Assembly: GCA_009783135.1 (NCBI GenBank)
Contig: WRHS01000003.1
Location: 1-34,179 of the forward strand
Length of the DNA stretch: 34,179 bases
Direction of reading: 5' to 3'
Source of the DNA: Dehalococcoidia bacterium
GTDB lineage: Bacteria > Chloroflexota > Dehalococcoidia > Dehalococcoidales > UBA1222
In this document: positions 23,003-31,854 of the stretch, piece after piece
Layout of the letters: each line of letters begins with the position of its first letter
Numbering within the stretch: the stretch's first letter is position 1
The notes under the pieces: generated by a model
Database searches by the model: none
The model's input: the letters and a program-made list of their open reading frames with translations, nothing else
Told to the model about the DNA's origin: nothing
Made by a program: the position numbers and the translations under genes

Positions 23003-25414
23003 TTAAGTCAACATCTTAGAAAGCGTGATGATATCCTGGATGTCAATTTCGGAGTTGCCATTGAAGTCGAAGTGGCTGTAGTTGTCCCAGTCAGCATGGT
23101 CGGAAGTCATACCGAAAGCGTCAATGAGATTGGAGAGAACGATAAGGTCGACCACAAAGCTATCTGTTCCAACGTTACTGGTTTTTTGGTTGTATGTACC
23201 ATAGGCGAACTGAATGGATTTATAACCATCAGTTTCCTTTTCAACGAAATTAACACACGCGGTGATTGCGGAAGTTGCGACGACAACGGTGTCCTTTGAA
23301 AGGAGCAAAAAGGTACCTAAGCCCTCAGCTTCGTAATCGGATACCATGATGGTAAAAGACACAAGCCCATCGCTTACAGTGGTATCGAGAATTGTTGAAC
23401 CATTGGCAGGAGTATAGCCTGCGAATTCAAACTTGCTGCTGTCAAAAGTGAAGTTAAGAGTTAAGGCATTTGAAGAGACTTTCTCGTTGAAAGCGACTGA
23501 AACATTGAAATATTCATTCGGGCGCACAACGCTTTTGTCAGAACTTACGATAAGTTCGCAGGCGCAGCTAACTGTTACTGGCTGACTATACAGAGCGTAG
23601 GAGTTGGTGAATTCACCAGCTACAGATGTTGCTTTTAGCATAACGGTAGCTGACGTTCCGGGCATTACAGTTATAGCGTTTCCGCTGATATTAACGACGT
23701 TATCTGCGCCATCAATGACTACGAATTCAAACGGAAGATTATGCTCTGTGCCTAAGTAATCAAGGGATAAAATGTTGATTATTGCGGCTTCACCTGGCAT
23801 GGTTGTGTAAGATGATTGTGTGGCGGAAATACCCATGACAGCAGTGGAAGCCCTGTTAGTGTAGTTGGTAGTGATGCCCCATGAGCCCCAGTCGATGTGG
23901 TTTCTGGCGGTTGTGACGGCATCGATGGTATAGGCCCATACAGAAAGACCGCGGGCTTGCAACTGCGGAATGTTAGCCGCACTGAGGTTAGATGAGGTCG
24001 GGTTATAGCCGTTGCAGTAGATGGGAAGAACGGCTCTTAGGATATCCCTGGCGTTTCCGGCACCCAAAAGGCCTGCGGCTGTCAGACGACCAGTGGATGC
24101 CTCGGGATGGTTTTTGGCCATATAAGCGAGTTCGCTATCTTGGAAGCTAATAAAGATAACCTGATTGAACATGTCCTTGCCAACCTCTTCGCTGACCTGA
24201 CGAATGACCTCATAGGCTGGGCTAACATGGGCTACGTTAGCGTCTTTCAGTTCGCAATCAAGGATAACATCGGTATCTGCCAAGAGCAGTAAGACCTCCC
24301 GAAGAGTTGGAATCTCTACAAAGTCATAGCCTTTAAGAGCCCATCCGGTTCTGTTGGGGCCTGGTGCGAAAGTGTTATCTGACCAAGCAGCGGCATTCAG
24401 CCGCTTTATCTGCTCAAGGGTCAGGTCTGCCGGTGTAACTCTATTGGCACTCTTGCCGATAGCAGCCCTTTCCTCTTCAGAGAACTTGGTAGTCCAGTTG
24501 GCTTCTATATCGGTTGTTCTGGCGAAGTAGTCATCGTGAAGTAAGATGATTTCACCATCCTTGGTGATATAAATGTCGCATTCAACTAAATCAGCACCGG
24601 CAGCGATAGCGAGTTCATATGCCGGAAGAGTATTCTCGGGAGCTGCGCTAGGTAGTCCTCTGTGAGCAACATAGTATGGGCGGCGAACAAGTGTCCTGGT
24701 ATCATAAATAGAAGCATCATTTTTGAGTTTGGTGGCGTTGTCGGTGATGATGCCGTTTGAGCCCATATTAATTGTGTCAAGATTACCTATGGTGGTATCG
24801 CCACTAATAACCCATACGCTTATCATTCTTCTCTGTATTTGTTCCATCACTGCCTTAGTGATGTTTTCTACCGAGACGATGACGTTCAGCGCATAACATG
24901 AGTTGGCGCTATAAACAACTTGGGGATAATTATCTATGGTAATTTCGTCTTCGATGATTAGGCTGGCCCTAACCCGTCCGGCAATTTCGCGAAGTTTCTT
25001 TATTACGGTCGGATTGGTGGAGGCCACGTGTGTGTCCGTGTAGCCATTTGTGTTGTTAGCCGTTTGGTTGAGGTAAGTGCCGAGCTCTTCGGCCTGCTCA
25101 ATGGTGTAAATGACAAACATGGCGAGATTCTTGTTGGCAATTGTTGCGAGCATGGAACTCGCATCGTCAAGCCCGGTATAGTCAACCATGATGGTTGTGG
25201 TAACACCGTCTGCTATAACTGCATCAAGTTCATCCAGACTATTGATTCTGGTGATGACGGTGGGGCATCCGACGATGTTAGGATTCAGCGTTTTAGCTGT
25301 AACGTTGGTCGTCGGTGGGGGCGGCGGATCTGCTGCTGTGATAACGGAGCTTGCGAAAGTAAGCGTCATCATCGCAACAACGATGGCGGAAACAATGCGT
25401 TTCCAGTGTTTCAT
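23003..25414 (-). CDS. Secreted GDPD phosphodiesterase with cohesin-like and dockerin domains
   Basis: An 803-residue exported protein. Signal peptide 1-27; then a TIM-barrel-like region (about 45-230) that looks like a degenerate GDPD copy: ISVWVISGDTTIGN and NGIITDNATKL parallel LSVWAYTIDAVTTARN and GITTNYTNRA of the second copy. The active GDPD domain follows: YYVAHRGLPSAAPENT (His251, Glu260), ECD (Glu278, Asp280), HDD (His293). It should hydrolyse glycerophosphodiesters. Then come an Ig-like region, a cohesin-like domain (about 620-740) and a C-terminal dockerin (last about 55 residues) with a calcium loop DFNGNSEID. The ATG at 25414 has GGAGG 7 nt upstream; a hairpin (25434-25457) lies just before it. 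Confidence 0.85.
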   Translation of the reverse strand: MKHWKRIVSAIVVAMMTLTFASSVITAADPPPPPTTNVTAKTLNPNIVGCPTVITRINSLDELDAVIADGVTTTIMVDYTGLDDASSMLATIANKNLAMFVIYTIEQAEELGTYLNQTANNTNGYTDTHVASTNPTVIKKLREIAGRVRASLIIEDEITIDNYPQVVYSANSCYALNVIVSVENITKAVMEQIQRRMISVWVISGDTTIGNLDTINMGSNGIITDNATKLKNDASIYDTRTLVRRPYYVAHRGLPSAAPENTLPAYELAIAAGADLVECDIYITKDGEIILLHDDYFARTTDIEANWTTKFSEEERAAIGKSANRVTPADLTLEQIKRLNAAAWSDNTFAPGPNRTGWALKGYDFVEIPTLREVLLLLADTDVILDCELKDANVAHVSPAYEVIRQVSEEVGKDMFNQVIFISFQDSELAYMAKNHPEASTGRLTAAGLLGAGNARDILRAVLPIYCNGYNPTSSNLSAANIPQLQARGLSVWAYTIDAVTTARNHIDWGSWGITTNYTNRASTAVMGISATQSSYTTMPGEAAIINILSLDYLGTEHNLPFEFVVIDGADNVVNISGNAITVMPGTSATVMLKATSVAGEFTNSYALYSQPVTVSCACELIVSSDKSVVRPNEYFNVSVAFNEKVSSNALTLNFTFDSSKFEFAGYTPANGSTILDTTVSDGLVSFTIMVSDYEAEGLGTFLLLSKDTVVVATSAITACVNFVEKETDGYKSIQFAYGTYNQKTSNVGTDSFVVDLIVLSNLIDAFGMTSDHADWDNYSHFDFNGNSEIDIQDIITLSKMLT

Positions 25415-25433
25415 GATAGTTCCTCCAATCAAA

Positions 25434-25457
25434 TTTTTGTGCTGCATTGCACAAAAA
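25434..25457 (-). promoter_or_regulatory. Hairpin in the 5' leader of the GDPD gene
   Basis: Arms TTTTTGTGC/GCACAAAAA with a 6-nt loop, about 10 nt before the GGAGG ribosome site. It could affect mRNA stability or translation. Confidence 0.4.
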
Positions 25458-25459
25458 CA

Positions 25460-25721
25460 CAATATCACCTGTTTGTAAAAATTCCGTACATGAAATGGTA
25501 AGCGAATCGTAAAATTATGATAAACGCGTTGTAAAAGTCGTGGTTGGGTGTTTTTGCTCAAGCTAATCGGTTATGTGGATTTGTACCAACCAATTCATGT
25601 GCCGGATATTTTCTGTCTCATGCTATGATGAAATGCTCCCGTAAAAATCTGGCAATCCATGATTTCATGGGCATGCAAAATACGGCAAGGAATACTTTAT
25701 GGACGCAACTTTGCCATTACG
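25460..25721. other. Intergenic stretch, nothing recognised
   Basis: Between the GDPD leader and the palindrome at 25722. A plus-strand frame of 72 codons (25544-25762) runs through the palindrome and has no ribosome site or family likeness, so it is not called. The GDPD promoter must lie in the first part, but I could not pick convincing boxes. Confidence 0.4.
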
Positions 25722-25759
25722 ACAGAGGGCTTCCACCGGATCCGGTGGAAGCCCTCTGT
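25722..25759. terminator. 38-bp perfect palindrome after the beta-propeller gene
   Basis: Fully self-complementary, centred on GGATCC, arms ACAGAGGGCTTCCACCGGA and complement, with no unpaired loop. It lies 65 nt past the stop of the beta-propeller gene. There is no T-run. Confidence 0.7.
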
Positions 25760-25823
25760 TAGGCATTGAATGACCTGCCTTCTTGCCCGAAAACACACGT
25801 TGCGGGCTGGGGCAGCCTGCAGG

Positions 25824-27734
25824 CTAATCTGTGTAACTTACTGTTTTAACCAAATTGAAGTTTTTCATATCAATGATGCCGATGCCGTTGCCGGACACGA
25901 CATAGAAAAACTCTGAAATATAGAGCCCGCGGCTATCCTCCCACCCGTATTTATCCCACAAGTTACCATTCAGGTTGATGCTTGCGCGACGGAAAAATCC
26001 TGTTTGGTTGTCATATCCGTAAACCAAATACTCGGAGCCGGCAGGAAAACCGATGATATTTTTGCCCTGGTCAATCAAAATAGCCTTGTGATTATACAGC
26101 GCCGTGCTGTAGTAGGAGTTGAGAAGGAGTGTGTGTGCCTCAGTTACATTTCTGGGGTCAGAGGTGTCGAACATGGAAATCTTCATGCTCTCCCTCCAGC
26201 CTGTCGTTTCGTCTGCACTGTAGCCAAGCCCGAATAACAAGCCGTCGGCATAGACATGCAGATACTGTGAAAAGCCGGGTATTTTCAATGCGCTGAGCAC
26301 GACAGGCTTTTGCGGGTTGGATAAGTCTACGGCGAAAAGCGGGTCAACGGTGCGGAATGTGACAAAATACCCTATGTTGCCGTCAAACCGTACGGAGTAA
26401 ACCCGTTCGCCTTGTGCCAGATTTTCAACTGAGCCGACGCAGTTAAGTGCCATATCAAGTATGTAAAGCCCGTTGGATGATCCGGCATCACCCCATTTGT
26501 AATCCGTCGTTCCGAAGAATGCGTCCGTGGTGATGGAGTATTTGTAGGAATCGTCTGTTGTGACAACGCGAAGGTACCCGTTGTACTCATCCATATAGAA
26601 CTGATTTCCCAAACTTCCGGGGATACTTCCGTAGGCCGCGACCTTAACGTTGCCGTTTGATATGTCGAGCCTTGTGATGTTGGTCAGGGTGTAGTTTAGA
26701 TAATCAACAACGGTGTAAATACCATAGTCACGCGTGCTTTCCACGGACTTGTACTCGTAGCTGGTGATATAAATATTCTGTGCCGACATGTACACGACCG
26801 AGCCGCCGCCAAGGAGCGTCTGGTTGGTGCTTACCTTTCCGGACGGCACGTCAATGGTGGATACGACTGTGTAGGTCGTGGAGTTGATATAAGGCATTAT
26901 GGCTATGCAGTCGGGTGCAATAAGTCTTTTTTCGTCGTTGGTATATAGTGCCGGAACGAAGGTCTCGGGGGCATCCTCTTCAATGGAATAAACGGAGTGT
27001 GATGATAAAAGATATAGCGTGTTACCTACCATGCGGGAGGTGAGTATATAGCCGTCCTGCCCCAGATTATATGCAAGTGCCGGTGATGCGGGGTTGGATA
27101 CGTCATATATGTAGGTTTTGCTAATCTGGTCATATTTATAGCTGTAAGGTTCGTATCGATGTTCACTATGGTTGAACTGTGTGATTACCACGGCATATTT
27201 ACCGCAGAGATACATTTCAGTGGCATTCTCATAGGTATAATCATAAGCCATGTCATTATAGATTGTGGCTGGTTGTTCACTTGGCGGTTTGACGACTTCC
27301 GTGGTGGAAATAAGCCTGGTGTTTGCGCCGTCTGCTTTGAAAATCGAGAGTTTGCCGTCGCGTAAGCTGTAGATATATATGCCGTCGGTTTTGACGATAT
27401 CACCCTCGTCAATCCCCTCAACCTGAACGTTGGTACCGGAGTGGTCAGTTTCGCTGCCGCCTATAACGTTAGACGGGGGAGAATTCGCTGGCATATATCT
27501 TGCGGCTGAATCAGATGATTCAGATGCGAACGTTACAGTAACAAAGCCCGGACCATAATAACGATAGGGATTATTGCCCTGAGCTTCCTTAAGTGCATCG
27601 AAGATGGAGTCATAATCTGCGGCAAATGAGACATTGCTTGGAATTATTGGCGGGGGCGTGAGCGCCTGGGTACATCCTGCCAAGCTTCCGCAAAGCAACA
27701 GTATTGCGACCAAACTAATGAGCACCTTTTTCAT
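25824..27734 (-). CDS. Beta-propeller domain lipoprotein
   Basis: A 636-residue exported protein. The lipoprotein signal is MKKVLISLVAILLLCGSLAGC. After a short N-terminal region comes VQVEGIDEGDIVKTDGIYIYSL, the signature of the secreted beta-propeller domain family (I recall it as Pfam Beta_propel), and a series of blade-like repeats (YIYDVSNPASPAL, GYILTSRMVGNTLYLLSS, LYILDMALNCVGSV, LFAVDLSNPQKPVVL). Function of the family is not established; roles in surface binding or sensing are guesses. The ATG at 27734 has GGAGG 5 nt upstream and starts the signal peptide, so the longer open frame upstream is not used. The neighbouring GDPD and cohesin-like genes suggest a small cluster of surface proteins. 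Confidence 0.85.
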   Translation of the reverse strand: MKKVLISLVAILLLCGSLAGCTQALTPPPIIPSNVSFAADYDSIFDALKEAQGNNPYRYYGPGFVTVTFASESSDSAARYMPANSPPSNVIGGSETDHSGTNVQVEGIDEGDIVKTDGIYIYSLRDGKLSIFKADGANTRLISTTEVVKPPSEQPATIYNDMAYDYTYENATEMYLCGKYAVVITQFNHSEHRYEPYSYKYDQISKTYIYDVSNPASPALAYNLGQDGYILTSRMVGNTLYLLSSHSVYSIEEDAPETFVPALYTNDEKRLIAPDCIAIMPYINSTTYTVVSTIDVPSGKVSTNQTLLGGGSVVYMSAQNIYITSYEYKSVESTRDYGIYTVVDYLNYTLTNITRLDISNGNVKVAAYGSIPGSLGNQFYMDEYNGYLRVVTTDDSYKYSITTDAFFGTTDYKWGDAGSSNGLYILDMALNCVGSVENLAQGERVYSVRFDGNIGYFVTFRTVDPLFAVDLSNPQKPVVLSALKIPGFSQYLHVYADGLLFGLGYSADETTGWRESMKISMFDTSDPRNVTEAHTLLLNSYYSTALYNHKAILIDQGKNIIGFPAGSEYLVYGYDNQTGFFRRASINLNGNLWDKYGWEDSRGLYISEFFYVVSGNGIGIIDMKNFNLVKTVSYTD

Positions 27735-27959
27735 GAAAACCTCCTGCCTGAAATGTTTTAGATAAAATACTCTTTTATTATTAGACAATCGGAGGTGCAT
27801 AAAAAGTTTCAAATGCGAGAATAATTTTTTTGGGGATGGTGATATGAGGAAAATGCAGCATACTTTTGCGTAGTATTCGTTCTCATTCTCCGCTATTAAA
27901 GTTGAAGTTGTGGAATATTTTCGTACACTGTATATACTAGTCTTTAAGGAGTGTGTTAC

Positions 27960-28232
27960 ATGCCTCAAACCACAATTAGTATCAGAATTGACGAAGAAGT
28001 TAAAAGAGGCTTTGAAAAGTTCTGCTCTGACGTTGGTCTAAATGTATCCGTTGCGGTCAACATGTATGCAAAAATGGTAATTAAAGAGCAGCGCCTACCA
28101 TTTGACGTCGCTTTGGATAGCCCAAATGGAGAAACCCATAGAGCTATTGACGATGTGGCGAACAGAAGGGATTTAAGCCGTTCTTTTTCATCCGTTGCAG
28201 AGCTTATGGAGGATTTGAATACTGCCGATTAG
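27960..28232 (+). CDS. RelB/DinJ-like antitoxin, no partner toxin
   Basis: A 90-residue protein starting MPQTTISIRIDEEVKRGFEKFCSDVGLNVSVAVNMYAKMVI, the ribbon-helix-helix form of the RelB/DinJ family that binds its operator as a dimer. The C-terminal part (VANRRDLSRSFSSVAELMEDLN) is where such antitoxins wrap the toxin. AAGGAG lies 8 nt before the ATG at 27960. No RelE/YafQ-like toxin follows: the next gene is convergent ftsZ after a 73-nt gap with a hairpin. It may be an orphan antitoxin, or act on a toxin elsewhere. Confidence 0.8.
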   Translation: MPQTTISIRIDEEVKRGFEKFCSDVGLNVSVAVNMYAKMVIKEQRLPFDVALDSPNGETHRAIDDVANRRDLSRSFSSVAELMEDLNTAD

Positions 28233-28239
28233 ATTGAAA

Positions 28240-28279
28240 AACTAGGGTACCAGCCCCCGCGGGGGTTGGTACCCTAGTT
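28240..28279. terminator. Near-perfect palindrome between relB-like gene and ftsZ
   Basis: A 40-nt palindrome (arms AACTAGGGTACCAGCCCCCG and complement, one G-T pair, no loop) between two convergent genes, so it can serve both. Confidence 0.75.
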
Positions 28280-28305
28280 CTGCTTGTTTGGTTCTTCTAA
28301 TTCAA

Positions 28306-29430
28306 TTATGAGTTGTAAGTGCGGGTCTGCTGGCGAACCATATTTTCCTGTGGTACTGCGCGGCGGTTACCCAGCTTATTCCAGCGGCGCAGGAAAGATG
28401 GCATATCCAACTCTTCCTCGGTCTTGATGCTGCGGAGTTTCTTGGTGAACTCGTCATCCTCTTTGGAGGATACTTCGGTCTTGTTGACGAAGCCCGTGGC
28501 TATAAGGGTTATGCGTACGTCATTTCCCATAGCGGCGTCTGACGCCACGCCGAAGATAATATTGGCATCCGGATCAACTGCCTGCTTGATGACCTCAGCG
28601 GCCTCATTCACCTCAAACAGTGTAAGATCGGTGCCGCCGACTACGTTGAACAACACGCCCTTGGAGCCTTCAATGGTAACGTCCAGTAAAGGACTTGCCA
28701 GAGCGGCACGGGCGGCGTCGATAGCGCGGTTTTTGCCGCTTGCGCGACCGATGGACATCCATGCGGGTCCGGCATCTTTCATTACGGCTCTTACGTCGGC
28801 AAAGTCAAGGTTAATCATACCCGGGACGGTAATGACCTCGGAAATCGCCTGTACGCCGTGGCGTAACACGTCATCGGCCATCTTGAAGGCTGTATCCACA
28901 CCCGTCTTGGGATCGCAAAGATTGAGCAGTTGGTCGTTGGGGATGATAATCAGGGTATCAACCTTGCCCAGTAGGCGTGTGATGCCCTCTTGCGCTACCT
29001 GCATGCGGTGAGCGCCTTCAAATGAGAATGGTTTGGTAACAACAGCGATGGTGAGAGCCCCGGTTTCCTTGGCGATTTGGGCTACCACAGGGGCTGATCC
29101 GGTACCTGTGCCGCCGCCCATACCGGCGGTGACGAAGACCATATCAGCGCCGCTTACCATTTCTTTTATTTCATCGCGGCTTTCCTCTGCTGCTTTCTGT
29201 CCGGTGTTGTGATCGCCGCCGGCACCCAGTCCGCGAGTCAGTTTCTCGCCGATTTGTAATCTGACAGGAGCCTCGGTAATAGCCAATGCCTGGGCATCGG
29301 TATTTACTGCAATGAACTCAACGCCCTGTATTTCCTCGCGCACCATGCGAGTGATAGCGTTGCTGCCGCCGCCGCCGCAACCGAAAACTTTGATGCGAGC
29401 CCCATTGGGAACAAAACTCGTTTTAGCCAT
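28306..29430 (-). CDS. ftsZ: FtsZ, tubulin-like division protein
   Basis: A 374-residue GTPase with the tubulin signature GGGTGTGSAP (105-114), the N-terminal GCGGGGSNAITRM, and NTDAQAL. It polymerises into the division ring. The linker after the core is very short (about 20 residues), followed by the FtsA-binding peptide LDMPSFLRR (about 341-349) and a further 25-residue basic tail. AAGGAGG lies before the ATG and the gene follows ftsA by 29 nt. The sequence style (ARIKVFGCGGGG, TRGLGAGGDHNTGQKAAEES) matches my memory of Dehalococcoidia FtsZ. Confidence 0.96.
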   Translation of the reverse strand: MAKTSFVPNGARIKVFGCGGGGSNAITRMVREEIQGVEFIAVNTDAQALAITEAPVRLQIGEKLTRGLGAGGDHNTGQKAAEESRDEIKEMVSGADMVFVTAGMGGGTGTGSAPVVAQIAKETGALTIAVVTKPFSFEGAHRMQVAQEGITRLLGKVDTLIIIPNDQLLNLCDPKTGVDTAFKMADDVLRHGVQAISEVITVPGMINLDFADVRAVMKDAGPAWMSIGRASGKNRAIDAARAALASPLLDVTIEGSKGVLFNVVGGTDLTLFEVNEAAEVIKQAVDPDANIIFGVASDAAMGNDVRITLIATGFVNKTEVSSKEDDEFTKKLRSIKTEEELDMPSFLRRWNKLGNRRAVPQENMVRQQTRTYNS

Positions 29431-29459
29431 TTTTCCTCCTTAATTTTTACCTTTCCTTA

Positions 29460-30686
29460 TTATTTGCCGCCGAATAGAGATGTTAGACGATTTGCAAAAC
29501 CACGCAGGCGGGCACCGAAGCCTCCGCCGTTCCATTCCTTTGTGCGCTGACCGCCGTGTTTTGAGCCCCACAGTAACAATCCTACGCCGGTGGCATAAGC
29601 CGGGTCGCGCAGGTAGTCGGTGATACCGGTGATGTGCAGCGGGCATCCGACGCGTACAGGAAGCCTGAGCACGTCACAACCGAGGGTTTCAATGCCGGAG
29701 AGATTGGAACTGCCGCCGGTGAGCACCAGTCCGGCCGGAATCACAGACTCGTAATCCGAGCATGGCAACTCAAGCATTACCAGACGCAGAATTTCTTCCA
29801 CGCGGGCGTGCAGTATGTCGCATAAGTCCTGATAAGAAATGCCGTGACCATCCTCAGAGATGGGGGTGGTGTTGGCCATTTTGTTCTCATAAACCGACAT
29901 CACGCTGCCGTAGCGTTTCTTCATTTCCTCGGCGACCTCAAACGGAAGTCCGAGGCCGATGGATACGTCGCGCGTCAGTTGGTAACCTGCAACCGGCAGG
30001 ATGGCTGTGTGATAGATGCTACCATCCTTAAAGATACAGATATCCGTGGTGCCGCCGCCGATATCGGCGATGGCTACGCCTGCCTGGCGTTCGTCCTCAG
30101 TCAGAACGGCCTCAGACGAAGCTAATGGCTCAAGCACCATGTCTTCGATGTCGATACCGATGCTGCGTACGCATTTGACCAGATTCTGAATGGAGTTTGC
30201 TGCCGCTGTAATGATGTGGGTTTCCACGTCAAGTCGGAAACCGTGCATGCCTACAGGGTTTTTGACTCCCGGCTGTCCGTCAACTGCGTAGGTACGCGGT
30301 ATGACATGCAGCAGTTTGCGGTCCTGTGCCACCTTAATGCTCTGGGCATTATTCATGACGCGGCGCAAATCATCGGGACGCACCAGTTTGTCGTTGCGTG
30401 TGATAGCTACCACGCCGCTTTTATTCGTGGATGATACATGCCGTCCGGTAACGCCCACGTAGGCCGATTCGACCTTGATGTTGCACGACTGCTCGGCTTT
30501 GCGGATTGAGTCGCGGATGGCGTCTTTGGCGTCATTGATGTTGACTACCAAACCTTTATGCATGCCGTACGAAGGGGTGATGCCTACACCGACAACACGT
30601 ACACCGCCGTTATCCTGTTCGGCGATGATGGTGGCTATCTTTGTGGTGCCGACATCAATCGCGGTAATGGTTGATTTCCTGCTCAT
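29460..30686 (-). CDS. ftsA: FtsA, actin-like membrane anchor of FtsZ
   Basis: A 408-residue actin-fold ATPase: ITAIDVGTTKIATIIAE (phosphate 1), IADIGGGTTDICIF (phosphate 2), PAGLVLTGGSSNLSG (adenosine), and a C-terminal amphipathic helix (GARLRGFANRLTSLFGG) for membrane attachment. It links FtsZ filaments to the membrane. AAGGAGG lies before the ATG. It pairs with ftsZ; a terminator separates it from rsmH, so division genes are two units. No ftsQ, ftsI, ftsW or mur gene is present. Confidence 0.95.
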   Translation of the reverse strand: MSRKSTITAIDVGTTKIATIIAEQDNGGVRVVGVGITPSYGMHKGLVVNINDAKDAIRDSIRKAEQSCNIKVESAYVGVTGRHVSSTNKSGVVAITRNDKLVRPDDLRRVMNNAQSIKVAQDRKLLHVIPRTYAVDGQPGVKNPVGMHGFRLDVETHIITAAANSIQNLVKCVRSIGIDIEDMVLEPLASSEAVLTEDERQAGVAIADIGGGTTDICIFKDGSIYHTAILPVAGYQLTRDVSIGLGLPFEVAEEMKKRYGSVMSVYENKMANTTPISEDGHGISYQDLCDILHARVEEILRLVMLELPCSDYESVIPAGLVLTGGSSNLSGIETLGCDVLRLPVRVGCPLHITGITDYLRDPAYATGVGLLLWGSKHGGQRTKEWNGGGFGARLRGFANRLTSLFGGK

Positions 30687-30719
30687 ATTTTCCTCCTCCT
30701 TTAGATACTCCTGTTATAC

Positions 30720-30743
30720 AAAAACCCCCCGAGGGTTGTTTTT
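30720..30743 (-). terminator. Terminator after rsmH
   Basis: On the minus strand CCC-TCGG-GGG followed by GTTTTT, with outer AAAAAC/GTTTTT pairing. It lies between the rsmH stop and ftsA and looks like a standard intrinsic terminator. Confidence 0.6.
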
Positions 30744-30797
30744 ACCATCTCTATGTTGTCATATTCTCACGTCCGTAGCTGTTCGTCTCTTACCCTG

Positions 30798-31844
30798 CTA
30801 ATTCAAATTCAATACCGTGTTGAAACACATGCGCTTTTTAGAGGATTTCCGTGCCGTGCCACTTTCTCTTCTCGGGCTCACACGGAAAAGACGTGCTGCC
30901 TCGGGCCACTCTTGGCTGCTTATTATGCGTTCTGCTACGCGGAGCTTGGCGCTGCGTGAGCGCGGATTGGCTTTTTCTTCGGCCAGGCTGGGCACTACAA
31001 CCTGCTTGCTTAGCAGTTTCAGCCGCGGCCGGTGCTGGCAAACGCATTGCGGCAGTCCCGGCGGGCAAAGACATCTGGCGGACTCGCGTCGCATGAAATT
31101 CTTAACGATGCGGTCCTCCAGCGAATGATAACTGATGACGACCAGCTTCCCGCCGTGCCCCAGCAACTCCAGCGCCTGACCAAGGGCACTCTCAAGGTGC
31201 TGCAACTCTTCATTAACTGTTATGCGCAGTGCCTGAAAGGTCTTTGTGGCCGGATGGATACGACTGTGTTTGGGCACGACGCTCTCAATAAGCGATGCCA
31301 GCTGAGCGGTGCTGTAAAGCGGGCGCGAGCGCACGATAAGACGGGCAATCTGGCGGCTGTGTGTCTCTTCACCAAACTCAAAGAGTATGCGCGCAAGCTC
31401 AGCCTCGGAGTACTGATTTACAATATCGGCAGCCGATATGGTCTGATTGGGATCAAAGCGCATATCCAGCGGCGCATCGTGCTGAAAGCTAAAGCCGCTT
31501 CCGTTTTGGCTGAGTTGCATGGATGACAAACCCAGATCAAACAGTATGCCGTTAACAGGCTTAAAGTCGTGCCTGCTGCAGATTTGCGACAACTCGGCAA
31601 AATTGCCGTTGACTAAAAGAGCGGAATTGCCGAACGATGACAGGCTCTCCTGCGCTAATGCGATCGCAGTCGGATCGGCATCAATGCCCAGCAATTGCCC
31701 GCCGGGGGCACTGCGCTGCAAAATAGCCTCGGCATGTCCGCCGGCGCCCAGAGTGCAGTCAATATAGCGCCCGCCCGGCAGGATAGCCAGGGCATCAAGT
31801 GTTTCCTTTAATAGTACAGGGATATGCAACGTCGCGGTTGGCAT
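30798..31844 (-). CDS. rsmH: RsmH, 16S rRNA C1402 N4-methyltransferase
   Basis: A 348-residue SAM-dependent methylase: HIPVLLKETLDAL, SAM loop DCTLGAGGHAEAIL, GIDADPTAIALAQ, LFDLGLSSMQL, and the C-terminal ISYHSLEDRIVKNFM with the cysteine-rich CLCPPGLPQCVC part. It methylates N4 of C1402 in the 16S decoding centre. The ATG at 31844 has AAGGA upstream and lies 10 nt after mraZ, so the frame extending into mraZ is not used. The tail is basic and serine-rich (RESGTARKSSKKR). Confidence 0.95.
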   Translation of the reverse strand: MPTATLHIPVLLKETLDALAILPGGRYIDCTLGAGGHAEAILQRSAPGGQLLGIDADPTAIALAQESLSSFGNSALLVNGNFAELSQICSRHDFKPVNGILFDLGLSSMQLSQNGSGFSFQHDAPLDMRFDPNQTISAADIVNQYSEAELARILFEFGEETHSRQIARLIVRSRPLYSTAQLASLIESVVPKHSRIHPATKTFQALRITVNEELQHLESALGQALELLGHGGKLVVISYHSLEDRIVKNFMRRESARCLCPPGLPQCVCQHRPRLKLLSKQVVVPSLAEEKANPRSRSAKLRVAERIISSQEWPEAARLFRVSPRRESGTARKSSKKRMCFNTVLNLN

Positions 31845-31854
31845 GATGCTTCCT

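Noticed and set aside
25544..25762. Plus-strand open frame of 72 codons
   Set aside because: Passes through the 38-bp palindrome and shows no start signal or domain.
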